Part shown: positions 26,236-40,200 of the stretch, in pieces
How positions within the stretch are numbered: position 1 is the stretch's first letter
Layout of the letters: the number at the start of each line of letters is the position of its first letter
Source: Syngnathus acus
Taxonomy: Eukaryota > Chordata > Actinopteri > Syngnathiformes > Syngnathidae
DNA length: 64,000 nucleotides
Reading direction: 5' to 3'
Assembly: GCF_901709675.1 (NCBI RefSeq)
Contig: NC_051100.1
Coordinates: 13,066,286 to 13,130,285 of the forward strand
Position numbers and translations under genes: made by a program
The notes under the pieces: model-generated
Databases searched by the model: none
What the model was told of the DNA's origin: nothing
What the model saw: the letters and a program-made list of their open reading frames with translations, nothing else

Positions 26236-26388
26236 CTACAATTCATCTGGCCAGGATGCAAGATGGCGGCCACAGTACCACAGCCAAAGCAGCGGGGGCA
26301 GCAGAGGCGTCGCCACAGAAGGCCGTCGGCCGACGCATGAATTCCTGACAATGGCGTTGGATGTGCTGGGACCATCCAGCTGCGGGTC
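26236..26388 (-). CDS. gfra1: gfra1 last coding exon with GPI-anchor signal
   Basis: A 153-bp coding segment ending in TAG. The acceptor is preceded by a strong pyrimidine tract (TGTTTTTTGTTGTTGGCC) and CGCAG. In phase 0, fixed by the previous exon, it encodes 50 residues beginning [12 protein letters not shown] and ending with a hydrophobic tail, [15 protein letters not shown], then a short polar end. A small-residue stretch followed by a hydrophobic C-terminus is what a GPI signal needs. The C-terminus is poorly conserved among orthologues, so frame and splice sites, not homology, support this exon. One other frame also ends hydrophobic but needs a different phase. Confidence 0.72.
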   Translation of the reverse strand, partial: DPQLDGPSTSNAIVRNSCVGRRPSVATPLLPPLLWLWYCGRHLASWPDEL

Positions 26389-29300
26389 CTGCGGGCCAAC
26401 AACAAAAAACAGGCAGCCACACCAAATTTCAGCCACACTTGGAACTCTTTCAATAGCAGCATTGTGATAACGATCCTTCATCTTCTGTTCCGCCAGACAG
26501 GCTGGGCGTGTTTCTGTCAGGCGTCAGTAAAATGGAGTGACAGACGTCTGTCGGCACTTGACCGTCTTAGTCACAATTATATGGATTTTTTTTTACTATT
26601 CAGCCGACTTTATTTGCTTCCACGTTATTCAGTTTTGAAATTGCGTCCTTTCAATTGTCAATAAGTGTCAGAGTTTGTCTTTCACATCTTTGCATTTGTG
26701 TCCCGTGCACTAAAAGTTGACTTGCATTTTTCGAGCGATGCGAGAAACGCCGCGGTAAAAGGGAGCCGAGGACAGGAGCCTTCGTCAACCCTTAAATGAA
26801 TTAATTTGCGTTGACGTCCAAAGGTTGTTTTTATTACGGCTAAATGCCACCGCAGAAAGTTCTGAGTTTGTGCGCGTGTGGGCTTGCTAGCGTAAGCTAA
26901 TGAAGCCGCGAGCTAACAGGCGGGTCATCTGTACGGAATGGCACTTATTGGACACGGTGACATTTGCAGTGAACTTTGCCTTGGCCGCCTCAAAGGAAGT
27001 CCACCAGCCATCGCGGCTCGCACCACGCCGCACCATCACTTGAAAGAAGTCGACTGACTCACCACACAGAAGACGCTGTCTGCGCTGGAGTTGGACTTGA
27101 GCTTCTGAGCCTGTTCAAGAATTAAAAAAAATAAAACACAGTCAGCAGTGGCGACACTTGTGTGGTACCAGGCTTAGTCCGACATCCCCTCTCTGTCTTT
27201 GTGCTTGTTTCCTGTTTTATGTGCACTTCTAACTGTCTTGGCAAACACTTGCCGCTTGACACTCGCGTACTTGTTTCACGTTACACGTACTGTGCCGTTC
27301 GAACTTTGTGAGTATCGTTATGCTTCCTGCGCGTCACTGGGGTTCTTGTTTCACTCAACACGATCCGTACTTCCCATGTGTTGTTCCACTTCCTGTTTGT
27401 TGATAGAATTGTTCTATTGAACGATGGTTCCTGTTTATCAGCAAAGTTGTTGCTTCACTTCCTTTGCGCCATTCTGCTTGTCGTTTTATACTTAAACATA
27501 TTTTATTTCAAGAGTTCATTTCAATGAGATCAGCTGCAGTCGGCTCGTGAATCAAATAGCGTGCCAAGAAATATTCGCTGAATTAAAAGTCTGCCCGCCA
27601 CCATGTTTGAGACTGTGTGACAAATACGGTTGATTGCAAGTCTGCTGAAAAGTTGATTTGCCGAGTAATCGGCATCTTTGCATTGGCAATGGCAAGAAAG
27701 CTCTGTGGGCCGCTCTTATTTATGGCACAATAAGGCCAAATGACTTTGGCGCTCCGTGCTGCTGCTGCTTGTGGGACTTTGAGGGCAGGTAAGATGTGAC
27801 CCTGCAAATCAAAGCTGAAGTTGAAATCAAGAAAATGTAAACCACAAAAAGCAGCAGTCACGTGGCTCATTTCCAATTCAAAGAGCTGAGAAAAGAGACG
27901 ACGAGCAAATATATTCCTGCCCTGCGCCTGCATGCCTCGGCTGACTGAAAAGTCACATTAGCATGCGGCACATTTCCATGGGGAGGCACGAGGCCGAGCC
28001 CGCCGGCCAGCAAGTGCATTGTTTGTTGAAAATGCCACATGAAAGTTGACGGCAAATGTTGAGCACACGAGCAAAACAAAGACAAACGAGCAAACATAGT
28101 AAGCTCTTCGTCCTTTGTCGTTGAAGCCAGACGTGCAACGCTGCACAAGCCGTGGCAGAAAGTTGAACATTTGATCAAAGCGGACGATGACGACGATGAC
28201 AAGCATGCGGTTGTCCTGGTAACACTGGACCATTTAGCGATCAACTCATCAATGACTATTTCGGTACGCGGCGTATCCTTATGAGACTTTGTTCACTTGA
28301 AATTGTCCAAATCTTTCAAGCTCACAAGAGGAAGCGTTCACTGATACAATTTTTTGGGGTTAACGAAAATGAAGCTCTTATTTCTTCCACAACGTGATGA
28401 CTGCAACTTTTGTAGAGTAGAAGACAGAATAAGCAGAATCGGTTTCACATTGTTTTGTGCCTTTTCTATTAGCATAAAGGATATCTGAAAATGACAAACG
28501 TGAGTTGCATTTTGGGGCCATTGGGTTGACTGCTGTCGCTACAGCGGGCCGCCGCTAACACCACCGACATCACTGCCGACATCACTGCCAGACTTCCCGC
28601 CCGGAGGCACAATTGCCCCTAGCCGCGGCTTCATTTCATCAGCTACGCTAGCTCAAGTCCCGCTGGTGGGAACGCCGCCGCTCTGCAAGCTACACATGCG
28701 CGCACGCACCCACGGACATGCACGCACACACGGAGGCACACGCACCTGCAGACTGCCGCAGAAGTGGTATAATCCGCCGTCGGTGTTGAGGTGGTTGTCC
28801 AGGTTGTTGTTGCGGCCGCGTTGGCGCGGCGAGGCGACGGTGGTGGCAGTCTGGGCGGGAGACGCCGGCTGCCACATACCCGTGTCCGTACCATTCCCGA
28901 AGGCCCGGATGGCGTTGCCTGCGGACACACACAGCTTAAGGCGTGGCGTGATATGATCACGCACGCCTGACCGAATATACGCATGAACTCGAGCTGAGCG
29001 AGTTGGGCCGTTTCGAGTTAGTTCCGCTTCCAACCTTTAACCGGAGCAGGACGCTCTCCCCGAGAAGAATTCAAGAGTCCTCACGTAAACGTAGCAAGTT
29101 TGAACGCTTGACTTCCTTGGGGATCGATCAAATCGAGCTGGTCAGCAATTGCGGATCGTCTCACTTGCACAGCAAAGGAGAGGAAAGAAAAGTTGCCATG
29201 CAAAAAGCAGCACCAAAGCGCTGCAGAAAATGGTGTGACCTTGCTTGTTTGCTTTGTTGTTCACGCAAAATCCTGGCGCCGATCTGCTCTTTGTTGGCGC

Positions 29301-29962
29301 CTTTTCTTGTTGCGCGATAATTTGTTACGAGGAAATGATTGTCTCCTTTAAAGCTCTAATGTTGGCCTCCCGCAAAGCAGAAGGCATTGTCAGACACAAA
29401 CCGCGTCGGCTTCTCTCAAAGCGCATCTGCCAGTGGTTTGTTGGTGGACTCACGCAGGCAGGTGTTGTCCGTGAAGAAGGTGGCCAGCCTGTCGCACTCG
29501 TCTCTGTCATTGCCGCTGTTGCTGCAGTCGCAGTAGGGCGACACGCTGATCTTGGCCGAGCGCAGGTAGTTGGGCGTCATTACCGTGCCTGCCAGAACAC
29601 ACACACACCTTGTTGCCTTTTCAAACCAAGACAAACCGCCAAAGCAAAAGATGACCATTTTGGGGAGCCATTTTGTGAACAAATGTTTGGCCCATTCAAA
29701 TGCAAACCACCTCCGAAGCGAGCCGAACGACGCCATCAAAAGCACGTCTTGTTTGTTTTGTTTTCAAATATGCGGCGGTGGCCATTCGAGCCAAATGGAC
29801 AACAACTGTGTCCGTGCCGCAATACGTATTTATGGGCCCGGCTGGAGCGTATGTCCAACATGCCTCAAAAAGACCAACATTGAACATGAAGCATGATAGG
29901 AAGCACATGTCCATTGTCGGCTCAAATTTGAGATGGAAGACTTTTTCAACACGCTTGAAACA

Positions 29963-30019
<57 letters not shown>

Positions 30020-30064
30020 TGAATAACAGCAGTGTTAGTGCATTGTTGCCAGCAGTGTGTGTGC

Positions 30065-30135
<71 letters not shown>

Positions 30136-31225
30136 CAGGAAGTGGAGGGCAGTGGAGGAGTGAAGAAGCAAGAGCAAGTAAATTGCTTCAGTCAGTGATT
30201 CTTCACTGCCCCCAAAAGGCCCTTCCCTGGTGCTGGTCTGGCTCCAGACCCATGAGTCCTTTGTTTTGGGTGGGTGCTACATGAGGACATTGTGCATTTG
30301 TTTCGCAGGGGGGTCCCGGGGGGGGTTACTTATTGGGGGGCGCTACATGAGGATTTGAGAAAATTGAGAGAACTTTTCCCCGCTTCAAGTCCCTCGGAGC
30401 TTGCCACAAGTTCCGGCTTCAAGTCCTTCGGATTTCACTTGGATAGCAATATCCATGTGTGACTGATTCCAAACGTGTTTTAAATTCAGTTAAACAAAAA
30501 TAATGCTCATAATCAGCAACTAGGGTAGTGCAGGTTGAGGCTTACAGCAGCTCCTTGCAAGCGTTCAGTTGCGGCCCAAAAGTCCGTCAGGACTTGCGGC
30601 TCTCATTGCCCACATGCCGTGGCATGCGAGAACTTCACTGCTCCGATGTACGTACACGCCACCCAAGCGAGGACGTATCCCAAGCTCCATCCTTGAGAAC
30701 CTTGTGTCTCACCACCTGCCCGACCAAGCGCCGACTCACCGATGAGGCCCGAATAGGCCAGCAAGCAGTCTGCGTAGTTTTCCTTCAGGCAGCCCGACAG
30801 AGAGCGCGGTTCTGACTGGCAGTTGGAAAAGAAGTCGGCCAGACGCGACCTGAAACACACACGAAAAATATTTGGCTTGCCCATCGCTAGCAGCTATGGT
30901 GGAATCCGCAAAATTGACCGCATTTTCCAAGAAAAACTGAACTGAAACAGAAGACTGACGGATCAGCTAAATTTTCTGTCGTGCCCACCTCTGAAAAATA
31001 TCAAGGAAGCGCGATGTAGCAGGCAAACGCCACACACACGTTGTCAGCTGCCATCCGTCAGGTGGTCGCGGCGGAGAGCAAATGGGCGACATATGGCGAG
31101 GGAGACGGAGGCAAAACGCCAGACTTCAATTCATCTCGCCGGCACCTGACAAATGGACTGCCAAGTGTGTGGCGGCACCCGAGCAAGACGCGACGCTAAC
31201 GCAACTTTGGAATTTACTGCACAGT

Positions 31226-31310
<85 letters not shown>

Positions 31311-34166
31311 TATGTGTGCACATGCGAGTCTGAGCCAATGCCTCAGTCCAAATGGATCTCATTTATGATGCTTCAATTTAATTCTGGTGAACCACAAGCT
31401 GCAGGCTCTGGAGACTATGTAACACAACACACACACACACGGACTGAGCAGTCCTGTTTATGTTCAAATTTCCTAAAATTGTTTTGGATCTAATGAAATG
31501 ATTGCTCAGATGACCACTTTGACAGACACTTCATTATTTGTGTTGATCTGATTGAATCTTGGAAATCATGACAAAAAGACGTATTTGAAACGATGACGGT
31601 GTGATGAAAGTCAAGGCTTTGCACACGGTTTTGGCGCACCTGCAGATGTAGTTGGTCCTGCAGGTGGCCTGCAGCTCCAGACAGTTTGGCCTTTGCTTTT
31701 CCTCGTAGGAGCAGACAGGCACGATGGTCTGCCGCCGGCGTTCCGAGCACGCCGTTTGGTCGCTGAGCGGGCACGAGCAGAACAGCATCCCGTAGCTGTG
31801 CTTGGGAGGAACCTGGCGCCGTCAAACGCACAATCGCAACAAGTGTCCTCTTTCAGATGCGCTCAGAGCTGACGCGAGGCGAGGACAGCACATGCGGCAC
31901 TTTTCTGTTTGACTTGTTTCCATTTTCAAAAATGTCTCTTTCGCATTAAAAGGAATTTTATTTTATATGAGCGCCAATCCGTTGAACGTCGAGCACATTT
32001 GAAACGAGTCGACAGAAAACGACACCGCAACGACGTTGCACCAGATGACAAAACCGTGCTGTACTTTCTCTTTTCTCTTGTGTTTCTCCGTCTCGATATT
32101 TACAACAATTGCTCTCGCTCGAGTCGTTGCGCACGGAAGCAACATCCGGGAGGAAAAATAGCTTTTGTCATTTGATGACTAAATCCCCATTGAAACTCAG
32201 CAGGGTGCACGGCCGGGTCGGCGGCTCCTCGCGGGCTTTTGCTTTGCAAAGTCAGTCGTGAGAAGTTCAGCTCAATTTCTGAAAAAAGCCCAACGTTTAG
32301 CATGAGCTCAATTCCCAAACAAATGGCATCGCAGAAGACCATTTGGTTTTGCAAACCCGGCGTTGACACGGTTGAGTCAAGGAAATCAAACCGACGGCCG
32401 AGCGCGCAAAAGGAATTGACAAATGCCGCGTGCGCGGCGCCACCTTGTCGAAGAACTGCCTGAGGGCCTTGTGGCACTTCCTCTTGTTACAGACTTCGGC
32501 AGTAGAGACGCGGCTGGTGCACGGGCCGATGTAGGCCGAGCGGTACTTCTTGCAGGTGTCGTTCAGGTTGCAGGCCTTGGCTGCGTTCAGGCAGTTGTTC
32601 TCCCGAGCCACCGCCGGCTCACCTGGCCATGCAGAAAGAAGAGTTTCTCGTAAAAACATTGCGCACGGCATTTGCCAAGTTGAAGCCGGGCACTCGTCGA
32701 CAACAAGCAACAATTGGATTGTTGTTTGCAGTCAATCAACTTTGGGATATTTCAGACAAATTTATTTTTGATTGCTTTTCTTCTTTGAACACCGAAATTT
32801 GAGCCAGGTATATTTTCATTTTGTGGCGGAAAAAAACATTCCAAATATATTTTCCCAATTGCTGCTTGGAGTCTCCGGGGAAGAAGAGCAGAAGCTTCCC
32901 ACCTCCTGGTCGCTATGGCAGAGATAACAAAAGTATCGAACGCAGAGCGGGCCACAGCACATGCGGCTCGTGTTTGTTTGCCACGCATCCGGCCAGCGTG
33001 TACGTCATCTGCCGCTAATTGGCAGTGATGGGCCCCTAACGAGTATTCGCGCTGCCGTCTGCTGCCTTGTTGAAAATGAAAAAAAGCGTCTTGCCCGTCT
33101 AATGAAGCAGTGCCAATTAAGCAGAGGGCAGGGGAGGGGAGGGCCGCTCGGCCGGCCCAGCCGGACGGCGTGACAAACATCTGGGAGCAGGCGGCCCATG
33201 AACTCAATTCAAAAGTGTGCTAATGAGACGCAATACTTCAAACAGGCAAATGGAGATCAGAAGTGCACGGTGGAGGGGGGGGGGGGGGGGGTGAGGCCGA
33301 CGATGGGGTGACGATGGACTCATTAACAGACGGCAGAAAGACGTAAAGAAAAGAGGTCAGTGAACAAGAGAAGACAACATCCGAGCTGCTGTCGGAATTG
33401 TTGATTGTGTTTATACCTGAGGAAAATCCCCATCCCTCCCCATGTCTAAAAGACAAGAAGAATTCATATGAGAAAGACAAAGGAAAAGGGCTCAGAGAGG
33501 CTCTTGAAAAACTGCCTTTGCCCAGAACTGCTGTGTTCTCCACACCACAGGGCCTTGGAGAACAATTTGTTTTTCCAACAAGAAAAATAACCAAGCGTGG
33601 CTTCATTTAGCACAGCAAAGCACAGCTTTTCAAGTGCAACGTTCCCGACAAGCTTTGCACATCATCCTCCCCCAAAAGAAGAGCAAATGCAACGAGGAAC
33701 AAGGCCCGCTCCCCCTCGTCTTCCTCGCTCTCTGCGGAGCCGAGCGGCACCCGGACGCCCCTGCGAGGAGAAGACAGGCAATTTGGTATCGACTCTTGTG
33801 GGGGGAGCTCCTTGGATGTGAGTGGGTGGGCGCAGCAGGATGAGAACGCCCGCACGGTCTGGCTTGTTTGAGAAGAAACCATCAATAGCCAATCTGCACT
33901 TGGCGACCCCCCCCCCCCAAACAAAGGAAATGCCACTCAACTGAGGGAAAGTGACAAAGGGTATGGCTTTCAGTGCTGGTGATTTCCCTTCCTAAACAAG
34001 TTTCTCCCCACATTCCAAAAACATGCATGGTAGAAAATCAACAATTGTGTGCCAACATGGATGTTGGACTTGAAAGGAGTTGGGTCAGTGATGAACTGCA
34101 GGCAGATGGCATCACACGCGCACACGCACATACGCATATACGCACATGCGCACACGCGCACACGCG

Positions 34167-34203
<37 letters not shown>

Positions 34204-37200
34204 TAATAAGGGGTCGGGTCCTGGGGCCATCTGGATGTCTGCTCGGGGGAGCGAGGACCCCCCGGTGGCTCATGTTTCCGATGCAGCCGCAAATTGATTA
34301 TCGTGTCTCCTGTTTCCTCCACTCCCGATGAACCCCCGGTGCAATCCGCCGCCCCCCTTTACCCGTCTCTCACTCCACCCCAATTAAAATGAGCCCAGGA
34401 CAGCTCCGTGTGGAACGCAAATTTCCACACGAGGACGTTGGCCCATAGAAGGAGATCAGAAGTCGCCTTGACTTTCGGATTGAGGAGGAAGAGGAGGATG
34501 AAGGCTGGCTGGTATTTTCTTTTTTTTTTCAGAAAAGAAGAACAAAAAGCATCTCCTATTGCACTCAGGGGTCCTGACTTTGTTGTTAATAACGAGTGTC
34601 CCAGTGCAATAAGGCGACGGCGGCGGCGTGGCAGCAAATAGCACAAGTCCCATTTGCTGTAATTGCTCCCTGCAGTGTAAAGAGTTCACGCAAGTTTCTG
34701 CTCTTCTACTGGCATTTTATCAGCATAGTAAAAGACAACATCACGCGGAGGATTCACTGACACTTTGAGGGCAGTGCTGGCTGCCTCATCGGATGCTTCG
34801 CCATCACGCAACAAAAAAGAGCCTCCCATGAAATCTCAAGCCTTCTCTGAAAGCCAAATTCCATGTACGAGAAAGAACTGACTGTGAAAGCCCAGCACTG
34901 TCTGGTTGAACGCCAAAATATTGTAGAATGTGGAGTCATGGGGAATATAAAAGACAAGGGAGGGTGGGGCAGGGCCTTCCTCTTTCCCCATTGAAAAGCC
35001 ATTTGCGCCCGTCAGCAGTACTCGCACGACGACTACAAGTCCTAATGTAACTCATCAAGACACACTAAAGGGGAAGGGTCTCGATAGAAGCATCGTATCC
35101 AAACAGAGGACAACGAGCGCTGGTAAGTTAAAAAAAAAAAAGCATTGGACATCCTGCTGAAAGTCTGCAGGAAGTGGAAGTGTCACGGGAAGCTGCGTCT
35201 GGCGGCCCCGTGAGGTCACGGCCACCAGAGCACTTAATGAGGCTTCCCCTCTTGGGAACAAGAGCCTCAGTGTGCTCACATGCATGCTCATCGCATGAAG
35301 CAAAACGTTGGAATCTTCCTTGTCAGACCCAAAGGAAGACCAACGATGCTAGATTAGTTAGCAAGTGTGGGTTGCGGTTTTCGGGGTCAAGGTTCAAATC
35401 TGGACTTTGACAAGTAGTGAATTAAAATCACTTTTTTCTACTTTGGGGTGGGGACTATTCGAAAGCAGGACATTGGATCAGATTGGCCGAGCAGAAAATG
35501 CACAAATGTAAATTTGGTTCATTTACTGGTCAAGTCAAAGTAAATGTTTGCTTTGGATGACAGTCTGCAAAAACTGGAGAATATTTACGGTTGAGAAGCT
35601 GAGATGACAAAAGGCATCTCACAAAGAATTTTCCATTCATTTGAAGATGGAGTGCTTGCCGCTCCGCTAATCATTTATTGCAGCTCGGCACTTTTCGTCC
35701 TCTTTCTTGCTCAAAGTCGCCCCTTGTGAGGGGGCGCTGCTGTCTCATGCAAAACACTGACGCTTCACAATGACGAGCAGGAACAAAGCTAAACTGTTGA
35801 TGATGAGCTCTGAAATAAAAAGATCTGATAATTTGGCAGAAAATAAAAAAACCCACAGGGCCTGTTGTGAACTGCAAATGGAGATCAAGTGTGCAATAAA
35901 CGCGTCTGAAAGACCAAACGTTTGAAAGTGGCTCCAGAATGATAGATGCCCCGTAACCAAGACCAGCGGCATTGGCCATGACATCATCTTCAATGAGGCT
36001 GAGGCACACCTATCAAGTGCCATTCATCCACTTGACCATAAAATCAGCAACAGCTGCAGCCTCGACTTCCAATTAACGCACTTTGATGGATTGACGCCTG
36101 CATCGGAATACTTTACATATAAATCAAGAAATGCACAAAGTCGAAGATGTAGCATTTTTAACTTCATCATTCTTCTGGTGAACAGAATAGCGGTAGCAAT
36201 AATGATCGGTGAATTATTTTAGGAATCATCAACTAACTGAAACATTTCCGATCAACCTTGGCTTACCTTGGAGCAGCGTTGCCCCCCCCCCTCCCTTTTA
36301 TTCTTCCCCACCGTCTTGACTTTTAGTCCCTTCTGGTGGTCTGTCCAACCTTGTCTACCAATCAAAGCAAATAGAAAGCACTCATCCTCCGCAGCACCCA
36401 CATCCTCCTTCCATTTGGTCGCCAGACGGCTGATCAATCGGCACTCAGCGGCTTTTACTTTGCGCCCGCAAACAGCGTGAGAGCCCGATTAATGAGGAAG
36501 ACGCCAGTGGCCGTGGGCTTTAATCAAACGGCCGCAAGACCTCCACAAGCTCTTTTAGATCTTGTTAAATCAGACGACTCCTTGACCACCAAAAGTTTTC
36601 ATGGCCAAGCCTCAGCTAAACGCTCAATGGCTGCAGGACATTGAGCCGCCTCAAGATTGAGTCTCGTTGAGCTCAAGCGGATGATACCTTGACCACTACA
36701 AAAGTCTACTTTTAGCTAAATGCTAAACGGCTGGTAGAGGAGACCTTGGTTTAGCTCAGTCAACTTGTCATTGCTAAACTTCACCTAAATTCTGAAATGA
36801 AATCATTTGGAATGGCTAAAATGCTAAAAGGCAACAAGATTCCAAGAAACCTTGAGACCATTCAAGACACGATGAAAGATGTATTTTTATGCTTTTGCCT
36901 TGAGTTGAAGAGTCCAAGCAATAACTTTGCACCATCGAGCTAAAAGCTAAAAGATCACACCTAACACGCACACATGCACACACACACAAACACACAACTT
37001 TAAAGGCTTTTTTAACTCACTATGGCAACCACTAACCAAGACCTGACCTATTGGTTGTTGTGTGTTTGTGTGTGTGTATGTGCGTGTGTCCTGTCCAGAT
37101 GCCTGCCTGTGGTTTATGGATATTCATTAAAGAACCATTACAGCTGAGGTAACACGGGATAAGAGGGATGTTTTATCTGAGAACGCATAAAAGACACCCA

Positions 37201-37244
37201 CACGCACGCACCCACCTACCCACACACGCACACGCACACACACG

Positions 37245-37276
<32 letters not shown>

Positions 37277-40200
37277 CACACACAACACACGTCCATATCT
37301 GTTGACACAGGAGAAATGAAAGCAAACATCTCTCATGCCGTGCAGCAGAGAGCGACCCGATGATGAGAAGCAAATCAGGCAAAGTTTGTTGCAACATGTA
37401 GACCAAGGAAATGGCCGAGCTGGTGTTTCCAAACTGCTCAACGCTTGAGAACCAGTCGTTGCCGACTGCTCAATCTGTTCTCAGGACTTCCATTTGTATG
37501 CCTTTCTGTGTCCAGTCCAGTTCATATTTCTTGAAAGTCACGATCAGAGTAAACATTTCAATTTGTTTGTTAAACACGTCATTCTGTTCTCCAACCCGGC
37601 GGCACTTTTTCAAACCGGTACCAAGTCGTCTGGATGTCGTCAAGCGCAGCGTGGAAAGTGACTTCAACAGAGCGCACGCCATGTAAACATTAAACACATT
37701 TAACACCTCAGGGCTCCTTGCCGGGATTTACACACACGACCCCCTCCCCCGTGGAAAGCGACGACAGCTGTGCGAACTAATCTAATTGCTTCATTTTGGC
37801 GCTGGAGTGGGCCCATTAGAAGCTTCATGAATCCTGCAGGTTGACAGCGCTTCTGTCCTGCAGATACGGTCCAGATGTCCCGCTGGACCGGCCGCGATCT
37901 TCCCGGCTCGTAAAGACCACGGCAAAAATAAATAACGTGATGGGTTAAATACACAAACCCCCCCAAGCCTCAACTTGCGTTTCTCTTGAGCGACCACTCA
38001 GGCTACGTCGTTGAGTTTGTGCAAGTCAGGAAATGGAACTTTGAGTGGGATCATTTTTCTGGCTGAGAGAAGTCACTCAATCAAGCAAAGCCTCCAACTG
38101 TCAGTGGAATAAATGACAAAAGAAAAAGCCCCTTCACTCAGAATCGCACTGCTCATCTGACCAAGCCACAGCCTCACAAGGTATGTATGTACCGTATTTA
38201 TTCCAATTATCGCCCATATTCTAATAATCGCCCAGTGTGTGTTAGCGATGACATAAATAAAAAACATTGATACCTCTAATTATCGCCGATGCTGCTAAAA
38301 ATTCCCCCCAAAACTTACGTTTTCCTCCGCGACCGCATGCCGACATCATTGCGCAAGTTTAAATATGACTGATTTGACAGCACATCGAATGTCCCTTTTT
38401 AATTGTTTTTCTCCATAAACTTTGATACAATTACACTCGTCACTCCGCTACAATATCCTCATACAATTACGTTATCGGGGCGTACGCTCGAACAAGACGA
38501 TCGCGATAACATGACATGCGCAACATGTGATGTGCGACGGTAACGTGTCGCATCGATGGAGCGTCAATTGACGCACCCCGCTATCAGAGGTACATCAAAA
38601 CAGCCACTGTTCTAGTGTTAACACCAGTGAGATGCAGGTATTGCATACTACATAAGGAAAATATACATATTATCGCCCATTTCAGTGCCCCTTGGCGATC
38701 GGACAAAAAGTGTTCTCTATTAATCGCCCATCCCCCCTGTTGGACATAAACCTTTTCTAATTATCGCCCTGGGCGATCATTAGAATAAATACGGTATTAT
38801 TATGCAATGGAGATTGTTTTTCAGTTGCAAAATCATTTGAATTCATTTTTTAATGTGAATGACTCCACAATCAAATGTGACGACAAAATGAGCCTGTTCA
38901 AAAAGTTCATTTCAAAATGATTCATTATTGATTTAATTGCATGTGATGTTTTCAAGAGAATCAATTTTAGTGCAATAAACGCCAACGTGACGCAGTCATT
39001 GAGCTCGTTTTGTGGCGCGAGCGTCGGAAAGTTATCGACGTATCGGATCTCGTCGACGCGAGAAGATTCAGGAAGTCGCTTATGGGAGATGAGGCGGGCT
39101 GCCGAAAGACAAAGGAAATTCTCTTTCAAGCGCCGCCAGCCGGCCGGCGCAAGGCATCGTGGCCGACTTCCATCCGCACTCATCACCCCAGTGCCTTCAT
39201 TAAAACGTCTTCCGTTGGACGCTCCAACTTCCTCTTTGGCAAGTCGTTACACACAACAACTCCATCCATACGTCCCTCCGTCCATCCATTCGTCCATCTC
39301 TCCATCCCTCCACCCAGCCAGTATGTTTTTGTTTTGAAAAAAATGCTTAGGCAGGAGAAGCGACCACGCTCCAAACTCCCCCAATAAAATGTCCAAATAA
39401 AGAAAGATTTGAGCCAGTGACCCCCTCACGCCACATTTCTCAACCAAAACGATCCAACGTCACCGTTCCCGTTTTATATAGTGACGTTTTCATTCATTGC
39501 GCAACATTTGAGTTTGGCGAAAACTCTTTGGCGTTCGCAATCATACTCTGCTTCTGCTTATTATTATTTGGAAGCAATGAAGCCAAAAGGCCAAATAGAA
39601 TAGAATAGAATAGAATAGAATAGAATAGAATAGAATAGATCTTTATTGTCATTGTCACATGTACAACGAAATTTAAAAAGTGCCAACCGATCCGCGCATG
39701 CGATAAAAAATATATAGAATAAAAAGATAAAAAAAAAACAAGCTAAAAACCCACAGAAGAACATACACAGACATAATCATTTACGTTTAGCTGCATTCAA
39801 TGTGACTACCGCTGTAGGGTAAAAACTGTTGGCGAATCTGCTAGTCCTCGACCTAATTAATCTGTAGCGTCTGCCTGATGGCAACAGTTCGAAAAGGGAG
39901 TGGCCAGGGTGGGAAGTGTCCTTCAGAATGTTCTGTGTTTTTTTGAGACAGCGGGTTCTGTGTAGGTCTTCCAGTGTGGGGAGAGGGCAGCCAATGATCT
40001 TCTGTGCTGTGTTGATGACCCCTTGGAGCTTTTTCCTCTGAGCAGCAGTGCAGCTGGAGTACCAAACACATATACAGTACGTTAAAGTGCTTTCTATGGA
40101 GCAGCGATAGAAGGACACCAGCAGTCTCCGTGTAATGCTGTGCCTCCTCAGCACCCTTAAAAAGTAGAGTCTCTGTTGGGCCTTTTTAAGCAGCTCAGAG

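Noticed and set aside
29245-29883. 212-codon plus-strand frame
   Set aside because: It overlaps the gfra1 D3 exon on the opposite strand; the openness comes from antisense reading of a constrained exon.
29968-30284. Frames made of repeated Cys-Val
   Set aside because: Translations of (TG)n microsatellites, not proteins.
36243-36300. Possible micro-exon ending CTCCAAG|GTAAGC on minus, in the gfra1 long intron
   Set aside because: Good donor but no acceptor within range; a G-run lies directly upstream, and the peptide does not resemble DVFQQ.
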